From NCBI GenBank assembly GCA_016722045.1, contig JADKGY010000022.1, positions 62,001-126,000 on the forward strand: a stretch of DNA of 64,000 nucleotides, read 5' to 3'. This document shows, one piece after another, positions 52,717 to 61,822 of this stretch (the stretch's first letter is position 1; every line of letters starts with the position of its first letter). The DNA is from Candidatus Opimibacter skivensis. GTDB taxonomy: Bacteria; Bacteroidota; Bacteroidia; Chitinophagales; Saprospiraceae. The translations under genes were made by a program, and so were the position numbers. Below the pieces are notes generated by a model. It saw only the letters and a list, made by a program, of their open reading frames with translations, made no database searches and had not been told where the DNA came from.

Positions 52717-54591
52717 ATGAAATTAGCATTTCTTATCAGTCTTGCAGGCCTTACCTTCGCCACCGCCTGTAAAAATTCACCAGAAACAATGTCTTCCAAA
52801 TTGACGTATCCAGCGACAGCTAAATCAGATCATAAGGACACCTATTTTGGTGAAGATGTTGCCGATCCCTACAACTGGCTTGAGAATGATACATCCAAAG
52901 CCACCATGGATTGGGTTGAAGCGCAGAACAAAGTCACATTTGGATTCCTCGATAAGATTTCATGGAGAGCAAATCTCAAAAAGAGACTTGAGTCGTTGAT
53001 CAACTATGAGCGGATATCAGCACCGCAACGTGAAGGACAGTTCGAATATTTTTATAAAAATACCGGTCTGCAAAATCATAGTGTTCTGTACAGAAAACCA
53101 AAAGATAAACCTGATGCCGAACCGGAATTATATCTTGATCCGAATGGATTCTCTAAAGATGGTACAATAGGACTGAGTGGTATTTCTTTTACCAAAGATG
53201 GTACACTCTCCGCACATCAGATCACAGAAGGCGGATCCGACTGGCGAAAAGTCATCGTCATGGATGCTATCAACAAAGAGATCATTGAAGACACATTGAA
53301 GGATGTCAAATTCAGCGATGTCTCCTGGTATGGTGATGAAGGATTTTATTACAGCAGCTATGACAAACCTAAAGATGCAAGTCAACTATCGGGTAAGACT
53401 CAGTATCACAAATTGTTTTATCATAAATTAAAAACACCTCAGTCAAGTGATGTCCTCATCTATGGCGGAGAGAAACAACCTAACCGCTACATCGGTGGAT
53501 ATGTCACAGAAGATCAGAAATATCTTGTCCTCGCCTGTGCAGAAACCACAAGCGGTGGCCAGTTGTATGTACGGGATCTTTCTGTAAAAAATGCGCCATT
53601 CGTTCAGATCAATGGTGACTATGAGAAGGACTTCAACTTTGTTGAAAATGAAGGATCAAAATTTTATTTTCTGACCAATATTGGCGCCCCTAATTACAAA
53701 GTCGTTTCAGTCGATATTCATAAGCCGGGAAAAGAAAATTGGGTTGATGTCATTCCAGAGACGGAGCATGTATTGAGTTCAGGTTCAGGGGGTGGAAAAT
53801 TATTCGCTGAATATCTCATCGATGCGAAGACCGCAGTGAAACAATATGATCTCAATGGAAAATTTGAAAGAGACATTGAATTGCCGGGTATAGGTACAGC
53901 TGCAGGTTTTGGTGCAAAGCGTGAGGATAAAGATCTTTATTATTCATTCACATCCTTCACTAGTCCTTCCACAATCTACCATTACGATATTGCCAGTGGT
54001 AAATCAACATTGTATATCCAGCCAAAGGTTGATTTTGATCCGGATGCATACGAGACAAAACAAATTTTTTATCAGAGCAAAGACGGTACAAAGATTCCGA
54101 TGTTCATCGTCTATAAAAAAGGAATCAAGATGGATGGAAAAAATCCAACTATCCTGTATGCATATGGTGGGTTCAATATCAACCTAACGCCTGGATTCAG
54201 TGCGCTTCGTGTAGCATGGCTCGAGCAGGGTGGTATATATGCACAACCCAATCTCAGAGGTGGTGGTGAGTATGGTGAAAACTGGCACCAGGCCGGAACG
54301 AAGATGAAGAAGCAAAATGTATTTGATGATTTTATTGCCGCTGCGGAATATCTGAAGAAAGAGAATTATACATCAACAGATTACCTGGCCATCTCTGGTG
54401 GATCAAATGGAGGTTTGTTGATTGGTGCGACAATGACACAAAGGCCAGACATTGCAAAGGTTGCTTTGCCTGCGGTCGGTGTTATGGATATGTTGCGCTA
54501 CAATAAATTCACAGCAGGTGCTGGATGGGCTTCTGATTATGGTACAGCAGAAGATTCAAAAGAAATGTTTGAATACCTTAAGAAAATATAG
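52717..54591 (+). CDS. Prolyl oligopeptidase (S9A) lipoprotein, frameshifted before the last catalytic residues
   Basis: From ATG 52717 it begins MKLAFLISLAGLTFATACKN, a lipoprotein signal. The N-terminal DPYNWLENDTSKATMDWVEAQN and a beta-propeller follow, then the peptidase domain with YAYGGFNI, RGGGEYGENWH and AISGGSNGGLLIGA (nucleophile Ser near residue 561). The frame ends prematurely in EYLKKI because of one extra A in the run at 54583-54586. The next frame continues directly with KYSPVHAL and holds the catalytic Asp and His. As it stands, the product lacks two thirds of the catalytic triad. Confidence 0.88.
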   Translation: MKLAFLISLAGLTFATACKNSPETMSSKLTYPATAKSDHKDTYFGEDVADPYNWLENDTSKATMDWVEAQNKVTFGFLDKISWRANLKKRLESLINYERISAPQREGQFEYFYKNTGLQNHSVLYRKPKDKPDAEPELYLDPNGFSKDGTIGLSGISFTKDGTLSAHQITEGGSDWRKVIVMDAINKEIIEDTLKDVKFSDVSWYGDEGFYYSSYDKPKDASQLSGKTQYHKLFYHKLKTPQSSDVLIYGGEKQPNRYIGGYVTEDQKYLVLACAETTSGGQLYVRDLSVKNAPFVQINGDYEKDFNFVENEGSKFYFLTNIGAPNYKVVSVDIHKPGKENWVDVIPETEHVLSSGSGGGKLFAEYLIDAKTAVKQYDLNGKFERDIELPGIGTAAGFGAKREDKDLYYSFTSFTSPSTIYHYDIASGKSTLYIQPKVDFDPDAYETKQIFYQSKDGTKIPMFIVYKKGIKMDGKNPTILYAYGGFNINLTPGFSALRVAWLEQGGIYAQPNLRGGGEYGENWHQAGTKMKKQNVFDDFIAAAEYLKKENYTSTDYLAISGGSNGGLLIGATMTQRPDIAKVALPAVGVMDMLRYNKFTAGAGWASDYGTAEDSKEMFEYLKKI

Positions 54592-54871
54592 TCCTGTGCA
54601 TGCATTGAAAGATAGTACTGCATATCCTGCCACATTGATCACTACGGCAGATCATGATGACAGGGTAGTGCCTGCACATTCTTTCAAATTTGCTGCACGA
54701 CTTCAGGAAGTTCAGCAGGGAGATAATCCGACATTGATCAGGATTCAGACCAAGGCAGGACATGGTTCAGTATCCACTACGCAGCAGATCGAATTGCAGA
54801 CGGATATATATGCATTTACATGGGCCAATATGGGTATCACGCCGGAGTTTGCGAAACAGGTGAAAAATTAG
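54587..54871 (+). pseudogene. C-terminal remainder of the prolyl oligopeptidase in the shifted frame
   Basis: About 94 codons in frame +1 relative to the main part. YSPVHALKDSTAYPATLITT, ADHDDRVVPAHSFKF (catalytic Asp) and TKAGHGSVS (catalytic His) match the end of S9A enzymes residue for residue. Removing one A at 54583-54586 would restore a normal enzyme of about 718 residues. A homopolymer of four As is a frequent site of sequencing error, so this may not be a real pseudogene. Confidence 0.85.
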
Positions 54872-54874
54872 GCT

Positions 54875-54938
54875 TCAATATCTTTTAAAAAAGTACGGAC
54901 AGGTCGCGACCTGTCCGTACTTTTTTAAAAGATATTGA
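54875..54938. terminator. 64-bp perfect palindrome, probable two-way terminator
   Basis: Arms of 32 bases meet at 54906/54907 without a loop (core GGACAGGTCG|CGACCTGTCC, flanked by A6 and T6). It begins 3 bases after the peptidase stop codon. The A and T runs are placed as in a bidirectional intrinsic terminator, and the next gene inward from the right is convergent. Confidence 0.85.
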
Positions 54939-55132
54939 GAAGACAATATCATTGTTCCGGCAATTAAATGGTTGTAGAGACCCGATTTACAGTTGAAGAA
55001 CTGTAGCACAAGGATGAGTGAAAGCAGGTCGAACCATCGTGTCTCCCCCTTAATCGGCATCCAAAAACCTGGCACTCTTATCAGAATATCGAATAATTTC
55101 TATCTTGCCCGCGATTTCATTCAATAAACAAA

Positions 55133-55252
55133 ATGGAAAGTCAAAATTACGGTCGTAAAGGGGGTTGTTTTCTCACGTTTTTACTCTTCTTCATTTTATT
55201 CATCCTCCTGTTGATATGGGTTTATTCTAAGAACTCCCATCTTACCTTTTAG
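55133..55252 (+). CDS. Possible 39-residue single-pass membrane peptide
   Basis: ATG at 55133 opens a short frame, MESQNYGRKGGC then a hydrophobic stretch of about 20 residues (FLTFLLFFILFILLLIWVY) and SKNSHLTF, stop TAG at 55250. A TATCTTGC box, one mismatch from the minus-7 consensus if shifted, lies about 30 bases upstream. It sits between the palindrome and the convergent PfkB kinase. The charge pattern (basic before, polar after) is plausible for a membrane peptide, but there is no homologue evidence. Confidence 0.4.
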   Translation: MESQNYGRKGGCFLTFLLFFILFILLLIWVYSKNSHLTF

Positions 55253-55266
55253 CCAAAAAGCCTTTT

Positions 55267-56190
55267 TTACCATCCAGGGACCTGGAATTGAACCATGTGG
55301 GCAAATCGCTCCACTCTTTCACTTAATTCTTCCTGGCTGATATGTCTTAACGCCTCAGTACCAAACTTTTCCACGCAAAATGAAGCCATAGCTGAGCCGC
55401 AGGTAATCGCTTGTTTCAGGACCTCAAAATCAAGATTTTTCTGTCCGGCAAGGTACCCCATCAGTCCCCCGGCAAAGGTATCGCCGGCACCTGTTGGGTC
55501 ACGTACTTCAGAAAGAAGTAAGGCAGGGGAGTAGAATACACGGCCTTCTCCAAAGAGCAATGCTCCATGTTCTCCTTTTTTGATGACCAGATACTTTGGG
55601 CCTATTTCCCTGATGATTTCGCTTGCTTTCAAGAGGGAGTATTCACCTGATAATTGTCTGGCTTCCTCATCATTGATGATGAGCAGATCGATCTGAGACA
55701 GTACTTCCAGGAGTTCATCCATGGCGCTGTCCATCCAGTAGTTCATTGTATCGAGGGCGATGACCTTTGGACGGTGGGCCATTTGCTTTATGACGCTTAA
55801 TTGAATAGCGGGTGTCAAATTGCCCAGCATGACGTATTCGCTGTCTCTGAAATGGGGAGGCAGGACGGGGTCAAAATCGGCGAGGACATTGAGATCGGTC
55901 ACCAGGGTATCGCGGGAATTGAGATTATTGTAATAGCGGCCGGCCCAGAAAAAAGATTTTCCACCTTCGACGATCTTGATGCCTGAAGTATCGACCCCTC
56001 TTTTCTGCAGGGCTTCCAATTCGGATAAAGGAAAATCTTCACCAACGATGGACACCATGCGGATGCCTTTTGTAAAGTAAGATGCTGACCAGGCAATGTA
56101 CGTGCCTGCACCTCCTACTATTTTTTCGGCATGTCCGAAGGGGGTTTCTATATCATCAAATGCGACTGAACCTATGACGAGTAAACTCAT
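55267..56190 (-). CDS. PfkB family carbohydrate kinase
   Basis: 307 residues. The N-terminal GSVAFDDIETPFGHAEKIVGGAGTYIAW and the C-terminal PfkB signature DPTGAGDTFAGGLMGYL (catalytic Asp, anion hole) are present. A middle IINDEEARQLSG is also typical. It is a cytoplasmic ribokinase/adenosine-kinase-like enzyme that phosphorylates a sugar or nucleoside with ATP. The substrate cannot be read from sequence. A TAnnTTTG box is 27 bases upstream. Confidence 0.93.
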   Translation of the reverse strand: MSLLVIGSVAFDDIETPFGHAEKIVGGAGTYIAWSASYFTKGIRMVSIVGEDFPLSELEALQKRGVDTSGIKIVEGGKSFFWAGRYYNNLNSRDTLVTDLNVLADFDPVLPPHFRDSEYVMLGNLTPAIQLSVIKQMAHRPKVIALDTMNYWMDSAMDELLEVLSQIDLLIINDEEARQLSGEYSLLKASEIIREIGPKYLVIKKGEHGALLFGEGRVFYSPALLLSEVRDPTGAGDTFAGGLMGYLAGQKNLDFEVLKQAITCGSAMASFCVEKFGTEALRHISQEELSERVERFAHMVQFQVPGW

Positions 56191-56216
56191 TTTATGGTTT
56201 TGAGTGAATTAAGCGA

Positions 56217-56224
56217 CAAAGGTA
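56217..56224 (-). promoter_or_regulatory. TAnnTTTG minus-7 box for the PfkB kinase
   Basis: TACCTTTG on the minus strand is an exact match 27 bases upstream of the ATG. Confidence 0.6.
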
Positions 56225-56330
56225 ATTTTCTCGTGGTTTTAAAGTAGAAGGAAAACATGTATTGGCAACCCTAGCGGTTGCCTTGGGAAAAATCAACCTG
56301 TGTATTGGAAACTCTTTTAACTATTTATTT

Positions 56331-57434
56331 TCAAAACCTATCAGGAGGCTTCTTATTAGTGGGAAAGAACTGAGTTTGAATTGGACTGTGGTTATTCCAA
56401 TCACCTCCCGGATTATAATCTGGTCCCCCATCAATATTTTCAAGATACCAATTATAGTAAATGTTATCTCTAATAAATTCATCCAGTGAATCTTTTGAGG
56501 AGCAATGGCCGTCAAAGTCTCCAATCAAATAGGCAAGATCAAAAACTTCAAGTAATCGATTATTCTCCTTTAACACTTTGATTTGGTTATACTCTTCTAA
56601 AAAGGCTTCCACCATGGATTGACAAGGCATCTTCTTAATATGGGAAGTACAGCAGGGCAAAAGGAAATCATTGTCCCATATTCCTGTGAAACTTCGTGGA
56701 TCAACTCCATGAAATGAAGAGATAAGTTTTTCCTTAAGCAAACTACCTAACCAGTTAAGTAGATGAGTCTGTAGATTCTCCGTTATCAAAGAATAACCAT
56801 AATTATGGCGTGCAATTTTCACAACTGAAAATGTTTTAATAGAAGAGATGTCCACAATATCACCCTGATGAAAACAATACAGGTTTAATAATTCATCTTT
56901 TGCATTACTCTCGATGACATGTCCGGAAAAGTTGTGCATGCCGGGTTTTTGATTGTCCAGTTCATTCAGAGAAGCATCGCAGATATAGAAGAGTGATCGA
57001 ATGGATGTAATACTTGTAGAATTTTTTGACATCACAATTTGCATCCCAAAAGATTTCGTGTATCCATATAAATCATCTTTAATATTAAATACAAACGAAC
57101 TATCTCCAAAGAAACCAGTAGGTATGCCCGACTCCCAGTCAACTTCATAAAACAATGGATTCAAAATGAGCAATGAATCTTTATTTGTGAAGGACTGGGC
57201 TAGCTGGAAATAGATCTTTAATGCCTCTGAATTTTCATGCGAGATATTGAGAATCGGATGTCCATTTAAATCGCCATTCAATCTGGCCTCTACCTGAAGA
57301 TAAGATGCCATACTTAAAATAAATAGACCTAAAACCAAAAGCTTATGAATAATACAATAATTGAGGTCGATTATGCTTGGGAACTTTAGTATAATCAATA
57401 CCAATCTCCTTTTCTTCCTAATATCAGATTCCAT
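56331..57434 (-). CDS. Unknown secreted or membrane-anchored protein
   Basis: Up to 367 residues; I do not recognise a family. A hydrophobic stretch (CIIHKLLVLGLFILSMASYL) about 30 residues in looks like a signal peptide, and the upstream part overlaps the end of the GT2 gene by 40 bases, so the real start may be later, for example ATG 57311 or a non-ATG codon near 57350. The mature region contains LNGHPILNISHENSEALKI, GFFGDSSFVFNI, a CCTSH-x4-C cluster (CCTSHIKKMPC) and a tail DGGPDYNPGGDWNN. It lies directly after the glycosyltransferase on the same strand and is probably cotranscribed. Confidence 0.6.
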   Translation of the reverse strand: MESDIRKKRRLVLIILKFPSIIDLNYCIIHKLLVLGLFILSMASYLQVEARLNGDLNGHPILNISHENSEALKIYFQLAQSFTNKDSLLILNPLFYEVDWESGIPTGFFGDSSFVFNIKDDLYGYTKSFGMQIVMSKNSTSITSIRSLFYICDASLNELDNQKPGMHNFSGHVIESNAKDELLNLYCFHQGDIVDISSIKTFSVVKIARHNYGYSLITENLQTHLLNWLGSLLKEKLISSFHGVDPRSFTGIWDNDFLLPCCTSHIKKMPCQSMVEAFLEEYNQIKVLKENNRLLEVFDLAYLIGDFDGHCSSKDSLDEFIRDNIYYNWYLENIDGGPDYNPGGDWNNHSPIQTQFFPTNKKPPDRF

Positions 57435-58519
57435 CCAATTCTTAATATATAAAACATATAAACGATGTGCATCCTAAAGTAATCTAAAAAACTCAGTCTG
57501 GTTCTGAAAAAATTGGAACTATAATAAATTATTAGGCTATCAACAATCCATTTGACAATAATGAGTATAAAAAAAGGCCACCAGGATGACAACTTATAAA
57601 TGCCAGACACCAATGCAATGATAATTGATACGTGATAACATCCAATGAAAAACCAAATATTTCGAAAAACCGGGTTCTTAAGCCCTTTATTTTTCCCAGC
57701 CCACCTCAATCTTTGTTTTATCAATGAGCTCCAGTCATTTTTAGGCAGTGTTTCAACAATAGCATTTCCTGATTTTACAAAAGCAATTCGATCCGGAAAT
57801 GCATATCTCATTTTCTCAATCAGGAACATATCATCACCAGAAGCATACTGATAGTTTCCTTCATATCCTTTCACATCAAGAAAAGCTTGTTTTGAAAATG
57901 ACATGTTAGCACCATTAGCCATGTCATGTAATCCTGATCGAATACCTGCCGCCGTGATCAGCATCAGAACGGACATTTCCATCTCCTGCATTTTCTCAAG
58001 CATCGTATGGCCTGAAGAATAACTAATGGGAGCAGCCAGAAAAACTGCATCCGTGATAGATTGTGCATAAGCAATATTCCTAAGCCATTCAGCCGGAGGA
58101 ATACAATCTGCATCTGTCAACACTATCCAGTCATGCTGTGCCATGCTAATAGCCAGTTCAATCGCAGATTTTTTATAAGCCGGCGGATGAATGAATTCCG
58201 GATAATCAGTCAATTGAAAAATGCGGACTAAAGGCGATTGCATTTTTTTGATCAGCTCAACAGTCCCGTCAGAAGATCGGTCATCAATGACAATGATTTC
58301 AAATAATTCCTGCGAATAATGTTGTTTTACGATTCCTTCAATGCACGATTCAATGCTTTCTTCTTCATTATGGGCAACAACGACAACAGTGATTTTAAGA
58401 GAAGGAATAAATTCAGCAGGAACAATTACTTCTGGTTTCTTTAGCCAGTAATAGACATAGTATAGTTGAAGACAGAGATAAGCCGAACCCAGTAATACTG
58501 CAATCAAAATAAAACCCAT
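57395..58519 (-). CDS. Family 2 glycosyltransferase, membrane-bound
   Basis: 374 residues. An N-terminal membrane helix is followed by a GT-A domain: ITVVVVAHNEEESIESCI, IIVIDDRSSDGT near 76-85, VLTDADCIPP near 133 (DxD metal site), GDDMFLIEK and QRLRWAGKNKG near 265. Two or more C-terminal helices follow. This layout is the processive or lipid-linked GT2 type used for cell-surface polysaccharides or glycolipids. Donor and acceptor are unknown. It overlaps the unknown gene downstream by 40 bases. Confidence 0.92.
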   Translation of the reverse strand: MGFILIAVLLGSAYLCLQLYYVYYWLKKPEVIVPAEFIPSLKITVVVVAHNEEESIESCIEGIVKQHYSQELFEIIVIDDRSSDGTVELIKKMQSPLVRIFQLTDYPEFIHPPAYKKSAIELAISMAQHDWIVLTDADCIPPAEWLRNIAYAQSITDAVFLAAPISYSSGHTMLEKMQEMEMSVLMLITAAGIRSGLHDMANGANMSFSKQAFLDVKGYEGNYQYASGDDMFLIEKMRYAFPDRIAFVKSGNAIVETLPKNDWSSLIKQRLRWAGKNKGLKNPVFRNIWFFIGCYHVSIIIALVSGIYKLSSWWPFFILIIVKWIVDSLIIYYSSNFFRTRLSFLDYFRMHIVYMFYILRIGWNLILGRKGDWY

Positions 58520-58554
58520 GCCGAGAAGGTAAGCAGTTCTTTTGATTCTCTTGA

Positions 58555-58777
58555 TTTGCCCCCGACCCCTGCGTTTCTACATTCGCAATAATTCCCGATC
58601 AGCATGCAGTATTCATAATCTCATTCCGAAAACGCCGGGGCGAATGATTTTCGAATAGAGAATAAATTAATAAGAACAGGAAAGAGAAGCGAAGATCATA
58701 CTCAAGTTGAAAATCATTCGCCCCGGCGTTTCCGAGTTTAGGTAGAGTGGTTGAGGAACGCAGGGGTCGGGGGCAAA
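58555..58777. repeat. Nested 223-bp inverted repeat (two stems)
   Basis: Outer arms 58555-58575 and 58757-58777 are 21-bp perfect complements (TTTGCCCCCGACCCCTGCG...). Inner arms 58630-58652 and 58709-58731 are 23-bp perfect complements (AAACGCCGGGGCGAATGATT...). The centre is an AT-rich stretch of 56 bases. The arms are GC-rich compared with the surrounding sequence. It lies between the starts of GT2 (minus) and the end of a small membrane-protein gene (minus). No gene was seen in 58520-59018. Confidence 0.85.
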
Positions 58778-59018
58778 GCAGGAAAAGTAAAAATCAAGAA
58801 ACATTGTTCATCAGTCAATTCTCACGCCTCAGGCCGATTATTGTGTTGTTTTTGCTCCACCAGGTGCCAGGAGGGTAACAGCGCTTTTTGGATTTCGGTG
58901 TGGCGGCCCGGCAATCGTGGCACATTAGCTAAACTCAAGGCTGTACTGAAATGTGCCACGAGTAGCGGCGCTTCTAAACAACTCCCCCTTTTTCAGGGGG
59001 CTGGGGGGTAAGGAATGG

Positions 59019-59489
59019 CTAAAACAACTTCTCATACCTATTATCCTTCTTCTCCACCTGCGGCTTTTCGAGAGGGGGAAGATCAAGTCCATCGTTTCGT
59101 TGAGATCGTTCAGGTTTGATGACTTCTTCATAATCCACATATTCTGAGGATTCCTGATGTGCATGTGCCTGTTGCAACCTCCGGATTTTACGATCAAAAA
59201 GTGCTTTTCCAAATAACACACCGGCCAATATGGGGAAGCCAATAACACTAAAGATTATCGCTACGATCCCGGACAATACATTTCGCTGCAAAAGTGAAAG
59301 TATAAACTTCAGATAATTCAATATAGTCTTGTAATTGATAATCAAGGCCCCGATTATAAGAAAAGGCGATGCCCACAAAAGAAGCGTAAAGATCCCTTTG
59401 GCTATAAAAAACATCCCGATCAATACCAGAACAAGGAAGATGAATCCAAGTATCCCGTTACCCCTGATTGAAAAACCTTGATTTGCCAT
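59019..59489 (-). CDS. Small membrane protein of unknown function
   Basis: 156 residues with three or four hydrophobic segments (ILGFIFLVLVLIGMFFIAKG, LLLWASPFLIIGALI, VLSGIVAIIFSVIGFPILAG) and a charged, disordered tail (DLPPLEKPQVEKKDNRY). I recognise no family motif beyond this. The start codon is preceded at 12 bases by six AAATCTT heptads on the minus strand. Confidence 0.7.
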   Translation of the reverse strand: MANQGFSIRGNGILGFIFLVLVLIGMFFIAKGIFTLLLWASPFLIIGALIINYKTILNYLKFILSLLQRNVLSGIVAIIFSVIGFPILAGVLFGKALFDRKIRRLQQAHAHQESSEYVDYEEVIKPERSQRNDGLDLPPLEKPQVEKKDNRYEKLF

Positions 59490-59500
59490 AGGAAAAATTT

Positions 59501-59542
59501 AAGATTTAAGATTTAAGATTTAAGATTTAAGATTTAAGATTT
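59501..59542. repeat. Six AAGATTT heptads upstream of a start codon
   Basis: Six exact AAGATTT units, 12 bases upstream of the minus-strand start at 59489. Confidence 0.85.
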
Positions 59543-59631
59543 TTCTTTATTGCTTATTGCTTTCCCGCAACATTTACTTCGTAATGGCGGGATCTTCGCT
59601 ACGCTCGAATTTCTTATTGCCACACCTCGCT

Positions 59632-59930
59632 CTTCTGCCTTTTCTGCCCTTTTTGCCTTTTCCACCCTTTCCGCCTTTTCCACCTCTTCTGCCTTTTCCG
59701 CCCCTTCTGCCTTTTCCGCCCCTTCTGCCTCTTCCGCCTCTTCCGCCTCTTCCGCCTTTTCTGCCCTTTCCGCCCTTTTTGCCTTTTCCGCCCCTTCTGC
59801 CTTTTCCACCTTTTCCGCCTCTTCTGCCTCTTCCACCCTTTCCGCCTCTTCCACCTCTTCTGCCTTTTCCACCTCTTCTGCCTCTTCCGCCCCTTCTGCC
59901 TCTTCCGCCTTTTCTGCCCCTATTTGCGCT
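59632..59930. repeat. Array of about thirty 9-bp units (TCYGCCTYT)
   Basis: Units such as TCTGCCTTT, TCCGCCCCT, TCCACCTCT and TTTGCCTTT follow one another in register. Because 9 is a multiple of 3, all frames stay open on both strands and give proline/phenylalanine, serine/alanine or Glu/Ala/Lys runs; none has other support as a gene. The array lies between the small membrane protein and the ABC exporter. Confidence 0.85.
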
Positions 59931-59947
59931 AATTCCAGCTAATAAAA

Positions 59948-59968
59948 TTCACTACTCACTATTCACAA
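59948..59968. repeat. Heptads spanning the ABC exporter stop codon
   Basis: TTCACTA, CTCACTA and TTCACAA lie in register from 59948. The stop codon of the minus-strand exporter (59952-59954, CTA on this strand) is part of the first unit. Confidence 0.65.
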
Positions 59969-61736
59969 CTGCCACTCGAAACTGCATGTCATACAACTTC
60001 TTGTATTTACCATTTTTTATTTTCAGAAGTTCATCGTGTGAGCCATATTCTACCACCACACCTTTTTCAAGGACTAAAATGCGGTCCGCATGCCTGATCG
60101 TCGAAAGCCGGTGTGCGATGATGATCGAAGTTCGTTTATCAATTAATTTTTCGATGGCATACTGAATGATGCCTTCTGTCTCCGTATCAATTGACGATGT
60201 AGCTTCATCCAGAATGAGGATCTCAGGATCATAAACTAATGCTCTGACAAAAGAAATAAGCTGTCGCTGACCCATCGAAAGATTACCTCCACGTTCTGAA
60301 ACGACAAAATCATATTCCCCGGGAAGTGCCATGATAAATGGATGTGCACCTATTGTTTTTGAAGCTTCAATGATTCGCTCTGTGGAAATGGACTTATTGC
60401 GAAGCGAAATATTCTCCGCCACTGTGCCGGAAAACAGAAATACATCCTGCAGTACGATAGCTAATCTCTTTCTCAAATCCTCCAGATCATAATCACGTAT
60501 ATCCGTTCCATTGATACGAATATGCCCGGCCCTGATATCGTAAAACCGGTTGAGAAGATTGATGATCGTACTTTTTCCTGAGCCTGTGCTTCCTACAATT
60601 GCAAGCGTGTGTCCTGCAGGAATTGTAAAGGAAACATCTTTAAGCACATCATTTTCATCAACATACGCGAAGAACACATGATCAAATATCACTTCTCCTC
60701 CCGCTTTTGTTATAAACTCTACAGGTTTAGAGGCATCCGCCATCATCTCATCACTATCCAGAATATTAAACACCCGCTCGCCGGCAACAAGGCCCATCTG
60801 AAGTGTATTAAACTTGTCAGCTAACCAACGCATCGGTCTGAAGAGCATATTGATGTACAATGGAAATGCAATCAGCTGACCCATCGTCACCGACCCACTC
60901 ACCACATTGCGGGCACCGTACCACACCATGATGCCGAGCGCAAGTGCAGCAATGACTTCAACCACTGGAAAGAATATAGCATAATATAATATCGAGTCAA
61001 GATTGGCCCGTGTATAATCCCTATTGATCTCTTTGAATTTCGCCCGCTCCTGTCCTTCCGCATTAAAGATTTGTACCACATGCATTCCACTGATCCTTTC
61101 CTGGAGAAATGCATTGAGACGGGCTATTTGCGTCCTTACTTTCTGATAAGAGACTTTTACTTTTTGTTTGAATATCCAGGTAGCTATTATTATCAATGGA
61201 ATCGTTGATAAACAAATCAACGTCAGAAGCGGACTCGTATAAAACATGACAAAGAGCACAACGATTATACTGAGTAAATCAGCAACGATGGTAATGACAC
61301 CTTCGGAGAAGACGGTTTTAATAGTTTCAATGTCATTAATGGTACGTGTCGTAAGATTACCTATCGGTGTTTTATCAAAAAAAGAAAGTTTGAGATTTGT
61401 GATCTTATTAAAAACCCGCACACGCAGATCCCTGATCACACTATGCCCCAGTAGATTGGTGATATAGATAAATGTATACTGGAGCACTCCTGTCGAAATC
61501 AGTATGACCGCAAACAATAAACACATCTTGATCAATCCCTCAGGATGCGGGGAGATAATGTAATCGTCCACAATGACATTGACCAGGTAAGGTTGTGCAG
61601 TATTGAGGGGAGCTAATACGATGGCAAATAGCGCACACAGAAATAACAATTTCTTATACGGCATCGCCAACTTCAACATCCGCCCCAGCAGATGCCAATC
61701 CATACTTTTTTTGTCTTTCTTTTTATCTGTACTCAC
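59952..61736 (-). CDS. ABC exporter, fused permease and ATPase (MsbA/lipid or multidrug type)
   Basis: 594 residues with a GTG start. Six membrane helices (LLFLCALFAIVLAPL, LLFAVILISTGVLQY, IVVLFVMFY and others) precede one nucleotide-binding domain: Walker A GSTGSGKST near residue 384, Q-loop VLQDVFLFSGTV, signature LSMGQRQ near 487 (Met instead of the usual Gly), Walker B ILILDEATSS, and the H-loop IIAHRLSTI. It works as a homodimer or with a second half-transporter and exports lipids, drugs or peptides. The single substitution in the signature is common enough to be functional. The GTG is preceded by an 8-bp GTTTATAR array. Confidence 0.93.
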   Translation of the reverse strand: MSTDKKKDKKSMDWHLLGRMLKLAMPYKKLLFLCALFAIVLAPLNTAQPYLVNVIVDDYIISPHPEGLIKMCLLFAVILISTGVLQYTFIYITNLLGHSVIRDLRVRVFNKITNLKLSFFDKTPIGNLTTRTINDIETIKTVFSEGVITIVADLLSIIVVLFVMFYTSPLLTLICLSTIPLIIIATWIFKQKVKVSYQKVRTQIARLNAFLQERISGMHVVQIFNAEGQERAKFKEINRDYTRANLDSILYYAIFFPVVEVIAALALGIMVWYGARNVVSGSVTMGQLIAFPLYINMLFRPMRWLADKFNTLQMGLVAGERVFNILDSDEMMADASKPVEFITKAGGEVIFDHVFFAYVDENDVLKDVSFTIPAGHTLAIVGSTGSGKSTIINLLNRFYDIRAGHIRINGTDIRDYDLEDLRKRLAIVLQDVFLFSGTVAENISLRNKSISTERIIEASKTIGAHPFIMALPGEYDFVVSERGGNLSMGQRQLISFVRALVYDPEILILDEATSSIDTETEGIIQYAIEKLIDKRTSIIIAHRLSTIRHADRILVLEKGVVVEYGSHDELLKIKNGKYKKLYDMQFRVAVVNSE

Positions 61737-61744
61737 CAGTTGTG

Positions 61745-61822
61745 TAATGGGTTTATAAGTTTATGGGTTTATAAAGGCTTATAGGCTTATAATGGTTTAT
61801 AGGCTTATAAGTTTATAAAGGT
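61745..61822. repeat. 8-bp array (GTTTATAR family) upstream of the ABC exporter
   Basis: Degenerate 8-base units such as GTTTATAA, GTTTATGG, GCTTATAG and GTTTATAG, same family as at 39556. It begins about 12 bases before the GTG start codon on the minus strand. Confidence 0.75.

Noticed and set aside
54875..55075. Minus-strand 66-codon frame overlapping the 64-bp palindrome
   Set aside because: It reads through the palindrome, has no start signal and no recognisable content.
59534..60165. Glu/Ala/Lys-rich minus-strand frame and Pro/Phe- and Ser/Ala-rich plus-strand frames
   Set aside because: They arise from a 9-bp array that cannot create stops easily; one also runs into the ABC exporter on the opposite strand.
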